Source: Nematostella vectensis
Lineage: Eukaryota > Cnidaria > Anthozoa > Actiniaria > Edwardsiidae
Direction of reading: 5' to 3'
NCBI RefSeq assembly: GCF_932526225.1
Contig: NC_064045.1
Coordinates: 6,339,498 to 6,365,997 of the forward strand
Length of the DNA: 26,500 bases
Below the pieces are notes generated by a model. That model did no database searches, had not been told where the DNA came from, and worked only from the letters and a program-made list of their open reading frames with translations. The translations under genes and the position numbers were made by a program. Position 1 is the stretch's first letter. Every line of letters starts with the position of its first letter. Positions 13,301 to 18,749 of this stretch are shown piece by piece.

Positions 13301-16300
13301 TCATCATTACATCATCATCATTACATCATCATCATCATTACATCATCATCATCATTACATCATCATCACTACATCATCATCATTACATCATCATCATCAT
13401 TACATCATCATCATCATTACATCATCATCATTACATCATCATCACTACATCATCATCATTACATCATCATCATTACATCATCATCATTACATCATCATCA
13501 TCATTACATCATCATCATCATTACATCATCATCATCATTACATCATCATCATCATTACATCATCATCATCATTATATCATCATCATTACATCATCATCAT
13601 TACACCACCACCATCATTACACCACCACCATCATTACACCACCACCATCATTACATCACAACCATCATTACATCACCACCATCATTACATCACCACCATC
13701 ATTACACCACCACCATCATTACATCACCACCATCATTACACCACCACCACCACCACCACCACCACCGCCGCCGCCACCACCACCACCATCATCATCATCA
13801 CCACCACCATCATCATCATCATTACATCATCATCATCATCATTACATCACCACCATCATTACATCACAACCATCATTACACCACCACCATCATTACATCA
13901 CCACCATCATTACACCACCACCATCATTACATCACCACCATCATTACATCACCACCATCATTACATCACCACCATCATTACACCACCACCATCATTACAC
14001 CACCACCATCATTACACCACCACCATCATTACATCACCACCATCATTACACCACCACCATCATTACACCACCACCATCATTACATCACCACCATCATTAC
14101 ACCACCACCATCATTACACCACCACCATCATTACATCACCACCATCATTACACCACCACCATCATTACATCACCACCATCATTACACCACCACCATCATT
14201 ACATCACCACCATCATTACACCACCACCATCATTACATCACTACCATCATTACATCACCACCATTATTACACCACCACCATCATTACATCACCACCATCA
14301 TTACACCACCACCACCACCATCATTACACCACCACTATCATTACATCACCACCATCATTACACCACCATCATTACACCACCACCACCACCATCATTACAC
14401 CACCATCATTACACCACCACCACCACCACCACCGCCGCCGCCGCCACCACCACCACCACCATCATCATCATCACCACCACCATCATCATCATCATTACAT
14501 CATCATCATCATCATCATTGCATCATCAACATCATCATCGTCATCATTACATCATCAACATCATCATCGTCATCATTACATCATCAACATCATCATCGTT
14601 ATATCATCATAATGGTATCATATCAATAAAAAAAATTGGAGTAGATAATCAGATAACTGAATAACGAGAGCGTAGATTCAGACGTGGTCGAGTTGAATTT
14701 ATGGGAAGGCGCCTCGGGTAGCCGTCATACAACTCATGTCTGACCACGAATCACAGCTAAGATAGAAATTGTTGGTTTTGTATCATCATCATCTAATCAC
14801 CACCTCCCAAACTTTACAGTCATCCTCAAATAATCATCCCACCCCGTTTTCAAGTATTTAGCTTCTCACCCTGTTTCGCATGACAGCTTAGTTTCAGAGA
14901 TGTCTGTGTCTGTCACAACACAAGGAATCGTGTGAACTCCGTCAGTTGTCCTGAAGTACACATGGTTTCCTCTGTTTGGATCTTTATCCGACCCATCCTG
15001 GTCACTTGCAAAACCTAGAAACACGATGCGGGAAACTAGCTGGAGTTTATGGTACAACTGTGATATTTTTAACCTTTTATATACTGCAACGCCCTAAAAC
15101 GGCCGTGCTAAAAACTTGCATAATAGTTTGGTTCATGTAGAGCAATCAGAAGATTTCACCACATTGGATTGATGCACCACAGACGAAGAACGAGAATGTT
15201 AGTCTTGTTTGTCCTTACGAGCGGGCTTCTACATTTCTCAATAATTTTTAGACGTAATTAGCTAAAACTCAACAACATCCATAACCGCTCTGTTTGTTTA
15301 GGTGAGATAATGTCTCAAACCTAACATATTTCTCACAAACCTGAGCCATAGATGTAGACCCTGGTCCCACCGGCTACGCTTCCGTCTCTCGGCGAGATGG
15401 ATGTCACGACAGGTGCTGCAATATAACGCAAGTCATGATAAGACAATAGTGAATGAGACATTATCACCTTGGCCAAGCATTTCTCGGCGGAAAGAAGGGA
15501 ACAATATATAAAAACATTTCATATAATAATTGGGATCTTTATAAAAGTGGATGAATCAGCACGAAATAATATAAGGAGAATTTGTCCAAATTTGTCCATC
15601 ATTCAACGCTTTGTGAATCTTTTCTGTGAATCGTTCATTTGTATTTTATAACTAAATTGACATTAGGAAGGGTTAAGGGACATGTCCAAGTTAAACAGAG
15701 GTCATACTAAAAAAACACCAGATAATAAAATATTTTTTTTTATATTAGAGCCAACGTTATCAATTTTCAAAAAAATAACGAAGGACTAAGGTTGAAGAGA
15801 TCTAGGTTAGAATCTTGGTTAGTTAAGATAGGAAATACTAGTGGATGGGGAAAGCGTGATATTCATGGAATCAATAATTGTATTGAGGGTATTATCCTAC
15901 GGGCAAGGGCGCTGTTTTATGAGAATAAATGAAAAAAATTTTCTGACACCAAAAAAAGAAGCAAAACTGAAACGTTTGAAAGTAAATTGATAGAGAGTGA
16001 ATTGCTGTGAAAGGGTCTGAAACCCGGACTAAACTTACGGGGGAAAGGGGGTTACGTAATCTGGAGTCTATTAAGGAGCATTTTAGAAGTGAGTTACTTT
16101 CTGACTGTGTGATACCAATAGACCAAGGATAACAGAGGAAAGGCGAGTAGTAGCGACGGCACTGTTTAAGAAAGTTTTTTGTGGCTTAAAGCAAATGATG
16201 GCATCCAAAACGTCAAGTATGGATGGTTTAACAAAATATTTTTCTTCAACTTTACAGCATAGGTCTTTGTAGAGCGCTTCCAAAGACTTCTGGGTCCCGT

Positions 16301-18573
16301 CTGGGTCTCGTCTGGGTCCCGTCTGTGTCTCGCGGTTGAGGGACACGTAGGTAACCCGATCGTGACCCTAAATCTTTCGCCTGAGGCTAGAGAAAGACAT
16401 TTCCATATATGGATATGCACGCATTGCATTCTCGGTAAGATGTTTCTTTCATTTTTATTTTTTAACAAGCAAAACCTGCGGTTTAGAGGACTATGCATTT
16501 CTATGGGGATAGAAAGCTGATAGTAGGATAGAGAAATTGCATAGTCCTCAAAACTGTAGGTTTTGCTTGTTAAAAAAATAAAAAAGAAAATAAAAGGAAA
16601 TCGAGGGGTCAGCACAGGGCTTGACCACATAAAGATATTTCTTAAATCATTATCCTTAAAAGAGGCCAGCGAGAGCCGAGAGAACTGTCTTTGCTTGCAC
16701 TACGTGAGGCCCTGCGGCGAATCAAAGCAGCCCAACAAAAGCGAAAACCACCGAACCGTCAACAACACTTAAAGAAGTAGAAATCCCTTTGTATGTCCTC
16801 ACTGATCCATTGCACCAAAGGCAACACTGTTTGTGTTGCCATGTAACAATCTCAATAGCACACATCAGGGATGTATAGCAAAGCTAAATAATTGAAGCCA
16901 TGTTAATGATTGATCAGATACCTTAGTGTAGGCGTAATTTTGTTAATTCGAGACAAGACATGGAAATGAATTCAATTCATCTTCATAACTGCTTGAAAAG
17001 TATTTGAAATTTTAAAAGGATTTTTTTACAATATGTTTTCTGAACACATCTTATCAATTGGCAAGTAATGAGTTCACACTTTCAAACTCCAAGTCCGCTT
17101 CAAATTTTCAAAGCTCCGCAAGCCACACAAGCCTCGTAGGTGCGCAGTGAGGCTCCCGCAGAGTTGTGTTTGTTTGTTCGTTTACAGAAAAGGGTTTGCT
17201 AGCAACCAGCAATTTGAAGGTGTGAAGTTTGAAGAAGAAGAAGAATTTGCCCAGGTAGTCTTATCCAGAGTTTGGAGTTTTTTTAACACCTTAGGTAATA
17301 AGAAACACTAAATCTGCTGTAATAGGGGAATCGTAGGCCATGCCTTCAGATCCCCCGGTTTGAGCGAGAGGCATGCCAAAAAATGATGGATTACGCTATC
17401 AAAAAAAACAAGAATGTAATGATCATTGAATGGAACATGCTGAAATCAAAGAGCTCCGAATGTTAAAATATTTCGCTCACAGCTTCACCGTATCTTCCAA
17501 CTGTGATGTTTACAACAGGGTCTTTTTTTAGCTTTGATGAAATAATAAACGAAAAGCGAAAATACTTAGATACGGACTTACCGTGGTGGACTTGTTTCAA
17601 TTAAAAGTAGAAAAGAAGACAGTGGTCAAGTTCCGGATCATTTTACAGCGATGGGGACAGAATTTTTTCCCCTTCTCTCTCTTGGCGCATTGCCAGCGTT
17701 TGGCTTTGTGATTTTTAGAAGAATAAAACACAATCACATTTGTTGTTTCTCCATAAAATTCTAAGCAAAATGATGCTCGTATCCGCGAAGAAGTTTTAAG
17801 AATCTTAAAGAAACGGAAGTATATGAGGTTTACGGGATAGTTCAAGCTAGGGCTGTGGCCTTGTGGGACATTTTCTGGCCATGGGACATTTTCTGGCAAT
17901 GGGGCATTTTCTAGCTATTGAACAAGTGTTTTCGATACTAGGCGGTCTCAGGTTAGCCTATTTATTGGAACAGCTCGTCCTTGTACATTGTTGACAGCGA
18001 ATCCGTATTTTTCTTGCGTGAGTAAGATAGGAAGGCGAGTTCATTTCTCTCTAGACACTCTGATTAACCTTTGGGGGCGCGAACTAAACCGCCAGGAACC
18101 CTGGGTGTTTAAGTAATACTCTAGGATACAGTCACGTTCTTATGGATAAAACTCCACTATTCCCAACTTATTTGCCGTACTTAGTCAGAAAGCAAATACA
18201 TATTTGAAAGCGAAATATACAGTTAGCAGTCCCTTTTGGGTTGTTAAATTAGTTTGCTTGTAGTGTGTTAAAGATCGCATGGCAATTGATTATCAGACTT
18301 AAATGACTTTGTGAGCAATTAAACCAATTGTCATGTTTATATGATATGGATGAAATCAAGACTTAAGAGAGGGGATTCTGAACTCTTGCGAACTTCGATT
18401 GTAACCGTATAACTCTGTGTCTTACCGGCATAGGCTTCAGGGGTGACCCACACTGCAAATAAGACAGAAAAAGGTGAGTACGAACGAAACACTTGAAAAC
18501 ATAATTTATGTCATTGCAAGTGAATGAGAAACTTACGGAGTGTAACTAGAAAAATTACAGTTAAGTACTCCAT
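1133..18573 (-). CDS. PKHD1L1-like: Fibrocystin-L (PKHD1L1)-like gene, 5' part, 20 exons
   Basis: Large secreted or single-pass cell-surface protein of the fibrocystin-L family; in vertebrates it sits on cell surfaces, including hair-cell stereocilia. Exons on the minus strand: 18573-18537, 18452-18426, 15415-15341, 15014-14870, 12907-12811, 12649-12592, 12340-12238, 11979-11926, 11478-11414, 10219-10109, 9143-9033, 8833-8747, 7903-7623, 6677-6357, 5869-5686, 4793-4597, 4114-3814, 3103-2810, 2422-2145, 1373-1133. All junctions are GT-AG and every phase matches, giving 3067 nt (1022 complete codons) without a stop. Domain order: signal peptide (1-21), IPT1 (about 22-127), IPT2 (128-257), IPT3 (258-323), PA14 (about 324-470), family-specific region (471-950), IPT4 (951-1022). 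This is the order of the N-terminal quarter of vertebrate PKHD1L1, and conserved blocks such as GRGLLWEMW and LCFAYKG fall where expected. G8 domains and the membrane anchor would lie beyond the left edge. Exact ends of exons 14, 18 and 20 are least certain. Confidence 0.9.
1374..1476 (-). repeat. Partial duplication of exon 20 acceptor and exon start
   Basis: At 1474 the minus strand carries TTATTTCAG followed by sequence encoding VLIKPWGISIY. It repeats the true exon 20 start (TTATTTCAG, then VFVKSWGIPS) 101 nt away. Using the upstream acceptor would shift the frame, because 101 is not a multiple of three. A further diverged copy of the duplicated block lies at about 1622-1715, beyond the MITE-like element. 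Confidence 0.75.
1493..1624. mobile_element. MITE-like element with 17-bp perfect terminal inverted repeats
   Basis: AGACAGCACGATTTAGT at 1493-1509 is the exact reverse complement of 1608-1624, extending to about 20 bp with one mismatch. The 132-bp interior has a smaller CTACCACT/AGTGGTAG stem and no coding potential. I could not identify a clear target-site duplication. It lies in intron 19 of the PKHD1L1-like gene. Confidence 0.6.
1739..2090 (-). mobile_element. tRNA-derived SINE, family A, copy 1
   Basis: On the minus strand the element starts with a tRNA-like head containing an A-box-like TAGTGTGTTAGCG and a B box GTTCGAATCC (near 2029-2040). It then runs through a body that also occurs at 4946-5308. 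Shared blocks include the sequence around CCCTTCGGTTCAGGTTAGTG and GAGAAGACTGGAAAC. It is inserted in intron 19 in the same orientation as the host gene. Ends are approximate. Confidence 0.7.
2145..2422 (-). CDS. PKHD1L1-like: PKHD1L1-like exon 19: family-specific region
   Basis: It starts LPANAEADYVKERLEETCPE and contains YRWGRCAAYTWHIEWNTVGG and RTITEGNYFMKPIPSEFLRL. The C-A-x-Y-x-W-x-I-x-W motif and the T-I-x-E-G-x strand match the segment preceding IPT4 in the family. The acceptor is TTTTTCAG and the donor GTGATT; phase is 1 in and 0 out. Confidence 0.9.
2810..3103 (-). CDS. PKHD1L1-like: PKHD1L1-like exon 18: family-specific region
   Basis: It encodes 97 complete codons including GGHLVRSFKVEQVADKVFKT, CGTNIPLIGIQNG and SPPITGTFNITCSGKTSI. 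The A-x-P-P-I-x-G-x-F motif corresponds to the A-S-P-P-L-S-G-S-F block of fibrocystin-L. The acceptor is CCTTCTAG. The donor at 2809 (GTACAG) is weak by consensus but is the one that gives the family motif KTSI-GLPA across the junction. Phase is 1 in and 1 out. Confidence 0.85.
3814..4114 (-). CDS. PKHD1L1-like: PKHD1L1-like exon 17: family-specific region
   Basis: It encodes 100 residues starting LCFAYKGPIREYIQMRLDYT, with a central NNWKHVCINILEIV and then YYVDWIKVF and DTFYMDELWIG. The LCxAYKG opening, N-N-W-x-x-x-C-I-x-x-L strand and F-Y-x-D-x-x-x-I-G motif correspond to the vertebrate protein at the same place. It resembles a jelly-roll, ligand-binding fold by pattern only. The acceptor is CGTGCAG and the donor GTGAGT; phase is 0 in and 1 out. 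Confidence 0.92.
4153..4290. repeat. Diverged tandem duplication, about 73-bp unit
   Basis: GATATTGGTTTAAATAAATT starting near 4155 recurs as GATATTGGTTAAAATGTATT near 4231. Both are followed by an A-rich stretch and a segment ending GCTTCGCTGTGC or GCTTTACTATGCC. Two copies in intron 16. Confidence 0.6.
4597..4793 (-). CDS. PKHD1L1-like: PKHD1L1-like exon 16: family-specific region
   Basis: It encodes 65 residues starting TKCWYHEGFERWPEYGHEGG and including FCGRTSIENPHLVYHTG and YELDIYPY. The F-C-G-R-x-S-x-x-N-P motif and the terminal P-Y match the family just before the LCFAYKG block of exon 17. The acceptor is CTTATAG and the donor GTAAGT; phase is 1 in and 0 out. The exon is open in one frame only and lies outside any long ATG-initiated ORF. 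Confidence 0.87.
4946..5308 (-). mobile_element. tRNA-derived SINE, family A, copy 2
   Basis: Second copy of the family at 1739-2090, with the same order of blocks. The tRNA-like head is at the right end: A-box-like TAGTGTGCTAGCG and a decayed B box GGTTAGAATCC. The left end is a short AAAT-type tandem tail (TTTATTTATTTATTTATT on the plus strand, about 4946-4963), as expected for a SINE 3' end. It lies in intron 15. Confidence 0.75.
5686..5869 (-). CDS. PKHD1L1-like: PKHD1L1-like exon 15: region after PA14
   Basis: It encodes 61 residues: TLNLTKAAASFNIQIGDKTS, then a segment with TEEALQDAFIDMFSAKCTGS, ending CASGIGNL. TLN and an E-x-x-L-Q-x-A-x-x-x-M-x-x-x-K-C motif match the post-PA14 region of fibrocystin-L. 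The acceptor is TTATAG and the donor GTAAGT; phase is 0 in and 1 out. Confidence 0.87.
6085..6346 (-). mobile_element. tRNA-derived SINE, family B, abutting exon 14
   Basis: The minus strand carries a tRNA-like head (TGGTGCAGTTCTGTAGTG, then B box AGTTCGATTCCC), then a body with CCGGAGAA-type blocks and a CTCTCGTAATTCAG segment. The body is shared with 14672-14790. The head lies about ten bases beyond the exon 14 donor. It belongs to a different family from the element at 1739-2090. Confidence 0.7.
6357..6677 (-). CDS. PKHD1L1-like: PKHD1L1-like exon 14: PA14 domain, second half
   Basis: It opens TKVANCPSF and contains FNLKKGQEVYLLAHHVDTGG followed by HGIDIGVKVRD. L-x-x-G-x-x-Y-x-L-x-x-x-x-x-x-x-G-G is the second half of PA14. 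The acceptor is CTTTCAG, phase 0. The 3' end is placed at 6357 (TTA then GTGAAT) because only this donor leaves phase 0 for exon 15; an alternative donor inside the exon (GTAAGG near 6410) would break phase. A tRNA-derived SINE starts about ten bases beyond the donor. Confidence 0.8.
6800..7222. repeat. Imperfect GAT/AGG-rich purine tract
   Basis: About 420 nt built from GAT, GATGAT, AGGAGG and AAAAGGAAG-like blocks on the plus strand, with short local duplications such as GATTAACAGACAGAGGATGA. The bias leaves long open frames on both strands that are low-complexity artefacts. It lies in intron 13, directly next to the 65-bp array. Confidence 0.75.
7231..7663 (-). repeat. 65-bp tandem array of the exon 13 3' end and its splice donor, 7 copies
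   Basis: The block ACCTTATTCGCTGGGTCCCC (plus strand) starts at 7231, 7296, 7361, 7426, 7491, 7556 and 7621: an exact 65-nt period. The copy at 7621 is the genuine exon 13 end. Each other unit holds about 41 nt of exon (encoding LYLSLNGDP), the donor, and about 24 nt of intron. All seven copies keep a donor-compatible GTACGT or GTATGT. Copies differ by a few substitutions and no indels. Confidence 0.95.
7623..7903 (-). CDS. PKHD1L1-like: PKHD1L1-like exon 13: PA14 domain, first half
   Basis: It begins GRGLLWEMW, as the family's PA14 segment does, and runs to VSGFFVAPWDDRYTFYIKCD and ELYLSLNGDPANK. The F-x-x-P-x-x-x-x-Y-x-F-Y-I-x-x-D-D motif is the core of PA14, a carbohydrate- or ligand-binding beta-barrel. 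The acceptor is TAAACAG and the donor GTACGT; phase is 1 in and 0 out. The last 41 nt plus about 24 nt of intron are repeated six more times downstream (7231-7620), so several identical-looking donors follow. Reading through the donor reaches a stop within about 40 nt. Confidence 0.9.
8019..8498. mobile_element. Large nested foldback element, about 480 bp
   Basis: Outer inverted repeats lie at 8019-8063 and 8453-8498 (TGACATTACTTCATGTGACA outward, with few mismatches). Inner inverted repeats of about 89 bp lie at 8117-8206 and 8255-8343, with a 48-nt loop; the inner arms include ACGGCGTTGACGTCCGTGAC. A poly-C run lies between the left outer and inner arms. There is no transposase. It lies in intron 12. 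It resembles a foldback or MITE-like non-autonomous DNA transposon. Confidence 0.85.
8583..8743. repeat. 23-bp minisatellite, about 7 copies, beside exon 12
   Basis: Units of the type GATAACCAGATATGACGTAA plus TGT repeat with a 23-nt period and some substitutions (GATAACCAGATTTGGCGTAA, GTTAACCAGGCATGAAGTTA). The array ends within a few bases of the exon 12 donor. Confidence 0.85.
8747..8833 (-). CDS. PKHD1L1-like: PKHD1L1-like exon 12: IPT/TIG domain 3, second half
   Basis: It encodes VKCNVASVTDTEIKCTTNSH and then VQNKPLYA. The pattern C-x-V-x-x-x-T-x-T-x-I-x-C is the second half of an IPT domain. The acceptor is TTTCTAG and the donor GTATAC; phase is 1 in and 1 out. A 23-bp minisatellite begins only a few bases into the next intron. 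Confidence 0.9.
9033..9143 (-). CDS. PKHD1L1-like: PKHD1L1-like exon 11: IPT/TIG domain 3, first half
   Basis: It encodes VHSVFPSSGSLAGGTLLTIQ followed by GQGFGRNSIRVEVDIA, an unmistakable IPT/TIG core (P-S-S-G-S-x-A-G-G-T-x-L-T-I-x-G-x-G-F). The acceptor is TACCCAG and the donor GTAAGT; phase is 1 in and 1 out. Confidence 0.93.
9754..10023. mobile_element. Foldback element with a perfect 30-bp palindrome at one end
   Basis: A perfect palindrome, ATTGAAATAGGTGTA followed by its reverse complement, lies at 9754-9783. The segment 9767-9819 is inverted at 9971-10023 with few mismatches (ACACCTATTTCAA, GGTTGTCGGTGCAAATGGCA). About 150 nt lies between the arms. It is in intron 10, with no coding potential. 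Confidence 0.75.
10109..10219 (-). CDS. PKHD1L1-like: PKHD1L1-like exon 10: end of IPT/TIG domain 2
   Basis: It encodes SRSGTYLVSGLGRAKVNINL and then MQVDADQDLYIQQTHA. S-G-T-Y-x-V with a following V-N-I-x-L strand is the expected end of an IPT domain. The acceptor is TGTTATCAG and the donor GTGAGT; phase is 1 in and 1 out. Confidence 0.85.
10811..10969. repeat. Foldback repeat, arms of about 50 bp
   Basis: CATTCCAGCTATGCGCATGC at 10811 onward is inverted at 10969 backward (CATTCCAGCTATAAGTTTGC), and the arms close at CAACTACC/GGTAGTTG around 10852 and 10916. The left arm carries an NRF-1-like TGCGCATGCG core. It lies in intron 9. Confidence 0.7.
11049..11214. repeat. Foldback repeat, arms of about 58 bp
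   Basis: GTTGCGCGACCT at 11049, running to GGGAATAGCGCGTAGTCA (11107), is inverted at 11157-11214 with few mismatches; loop about 49 nt. It lies 80 nt from the foldback at 10811-10969 in intron 9. The two may be parts of one composite element. Confidence 0.75.
11414..11478 (-). CDS. PKHD1L1-like: PKHD1L1-like exon 9: IPT/TIG domain 2
   Basis: A 65-nt exon encoding FDSHINNQDGYFKSKAADTH and a final P. The acceptor is TTCTTTAG and the donor GTATAC; phase is 2 in and 1 out. Other phases meet an immediate stop or do not fit the neighbours. Similarity to the family is weak here, so the call rests on phase continuity and splice signals. Confidence 0.72.
11926..11979 (-). CDS. PKHD1L1-like: PKHD1L1-like exon 8: IPT/TIG domain 2
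   Basis: A 54-nt exon encoding IFIGEHVGNPFDVANNM. I-F-I-G aligns with the V-Y-I-G strand of the family. The acceptor ACATTTAG and donor GTGAGT fit phase 2 in and 2 out. The reading frame only works in this phase, which supports the call. Confidence 0.8.
12238..12340 (-). CDS. PKHD1L1-like: PKHD1L1-like exon 7: IPT/TIG domain 2
   Basis: It encodes PVTSYHGKIFTNQLSRISSN and 13 further residues ending in PEIT. The segment G-K-I-F-T matches the G-R-I-F-T strand of the second IPT repeat in the vertebrate protein. The acceptor is TTTCGCAG and the donor GTACAAT; phase is 1 in and 2 out. Confidence 0.85.
12592..12649 (-). CDS. PKHD1L1-like: PKHD1L1-like exon 6: start of IPT/TIG domain 2
   Basis: This 58-nt exon encodes YRNSKTPTLDDFLPRNSLPG, the linker and first strand of the second IPT domain (TPT-x-x-x-x-x-P-x-x). 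The acceptor is CTTGATAG and the donor GTAAATG; phase is 0 in and 1 out. It is too short for a simple ORF scan and was found by phase matching between exons 5 and 7. Confidence 0.8.
12811..12907 (-). CDS. PKHD1L1-like: PKHD1L1-like exon 5: end of IPT/TIG domain 1
   Basis: It encodes VSPNGGDYETEVVVVSEG, then VERPCNGRCIYW. This corresponds to the family segment with a V-x-V-x-x-x-G-V strand and a C-N-G motif. The acceptor CCCACCAG and donor GTAAGT give phase 2 in and 0 out. Confidence 0.85.
13040..14610. repeat. 1.6-kb compound ATC/ACC satellite
   Basis: Three zones are visible on the plus strand. About 13050-13265 has a 14-bp unit (ATCATCGCCATTAC and variants). About 13265-13605 mixes 14- and 17-bp units of ATC runs ended by ATTAC. 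About 13605-14440 has a 17-bp unit, ACCACCACCATCATTAC, with pure CCA/CCG runs inside. The right end returns to ATC runs. Units not divisible by three make every plus frame read the same short peptide repeat, which creates a 466-codon artefact. It lies in intron 4. Confidence 0.95.
14672..14790 (-). mobile_element. 3' fragment of tRNA-derived SINE, family B
   Basis: Shares CTCATGTCTGACCACG and the ATTGTTGGTTTT block, and the CTCTCGTTATTCAG end, with 6085-6220. The tRNA-like head is missing, so this is a truncated or partly overwritten copy. It sits directly beside the ATC satellite in intron 4. Confidence 0.6.
14870..15014 (-). CDS. PKHD1L1-like: PKHD1L1-like exon 4: IPT/TIG domain 1, middle
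   Basis: The exon starts with FASDQDG, completing the G-x-G-F of the IPT strand begun in exon 3. It continues with NHVYFRTTDGVHTIPCVV and ends TKLSCETG, where the cysteine is the usual one before the domain's last strands. The acceptor is TTTCTAG and the donor GTGAGA. Phase is 1 in and 2 out. The following intron contains the 1.6-kb ATC satellite. Confidence 0.9.
15341..15415 (-). CDS. PKHD1L1-like: PKHD1L1-like exon 3: start of IPT/TIG domain 1
   Basis: It encodes PVVTSISPRDGSVAGGTRVY then IYGSG, a classic IPT/TIG opening (I-P-x-x-G-S-x-x-G-G-T-x-x-x-I-x-G). The acceptor is TTGCAG and the donor GTTTGT; phase is 1 in and out. This matches the first IPT repeat of vertebrate PKHD1L1, which lies directly after the signal peptide. 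Confidence 0.9.
16451..16585. repeat. Hairpin-forming inverted repeat, arms of about 55 bp
   Basis: ACAAGCAAAACCTGCGGTTT and GAGGACTATGCATTTC on the left (16451-16504) pair with GAAATTGCATAGTCCTC and GGTTTTGCTTGT on the right (16528-16585); loop about 23 nt. The outer part of the stem is A/T-rich. It is compatible with a small MITE or a long precursor-type hairpin; nothing in the sequence decides between them. Confidence 0.7.
17864..17917. repeat. 18-bp tandem triplicate
   Basis: TGGGACATTTTCTGGCCA, TGGGACATTTTCTGGCAA and TGGGGCATTTTCTAGCTA follow each other without gaps. It lies in intron 2. Confidence 0.85.
18426..18452 (-). CDS. PKHD1L1-like: PKHD1L1-like exon 2: end of signal peptide
   Basis: A 27-nt exon lies between a TTTGCAG acceptor and a GTAAG donor. 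It encodes WVTPEAYA in frame with exon 1 (phase 1 in and out) and completes the signal peptide; cleavage is predicted after AYA. It joins directly in phase to exon 3, so no further exon is needed in the 3-kb intron that follows. Confidence 0.8.
18537..18573 (-). CDS. PKHD1L1-like: PKHD1L1-like exon 1: start codon and signal peptide
   Basis: The ATG at 18573-18571 has a purine at -3 and G at +4. It opens a hydrophobic leader, MEYLTVIFLVTL, that ends at a consensus donor (CTCC then GTAAGT, 18536-18531) in phase 1. Joined to exon 2 the leader continues LWVTPEAYA, a typical signal peptide with an AYA cleavage site just before the first IPT domain. This is the most likely start of the gene. Confidence 0.8.
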
Positions 18574-18740
18574 GCCTATGTTTCGGCAGTTTCTGAGTAT
18601 TAATTCTGAGGAGCTAGCATTTGGGTCCTCTCTTTTCCACGATCTCGATCCTGTTTTGGTTCACTGCACTGTTACGCTATGTTTTATAAAACTTAACGTC
18701 GATGTAAATTAGGGCCGGCAATTTACATCAAACAAAAGAA
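18574..18740 (-). promoter_or_regulatory. Putative core promoter and 5' leader of the PKHD1L1-like gene
   Basis: A symmetric TATA-like motif, GTTTTATAAAAC, lies at 18681-18692, about 110 nt upstream of the start codon. That would leave a leader of about 80 nt. An inverted repeat of GATGTAAATT (18701-18710 and 18720-18729) sits just upstream. Motif and spacing are suggestive only; a further non-coding exon is not excluded. Confidence 0.3.
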
Positions 18741-18749
18741 AGCGCCTCT

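Larger units (their letters stand above)
15416..18425 (-). other. Intron 2 of the PKHD1L1-like gene
   Basis: A 3-kb intron by phase-compatible joining of exons 2 and 3. It contains the hairpin at 16451-16585, a GGGTCCCGTCT-type short repeat near 16287-16335 and an 18-bp triplicate at 17864-17917. A nine-base stretch at 17581-17590 with a consensus donor was not accepted as an exon. I see no other gene. Confidence 0.6.

Noticed and set aside
13264-14664. 466-codon plus-strand open frame rich in His, Thr, Ser, Ile and Pro
   Set aside because: It is a satellite artefact. The 14- and 17-bp units contain no stop in any plus frame, and the region lies in an intron of a well-supported minus-strand gene.
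16166-16630. 154-codon minus-strand open frame
   Set aside because: It runs across the inverted repeat and a short tandem repeat, has no domain signature and no matching splice phase with the surrounding gene.
17581-17590. Possible nine-base microexon with donor GTAAGT in intron 2
   Set aside because: Exons 2 and 3 join in phase without it, and the upstream acceptor context is poor.
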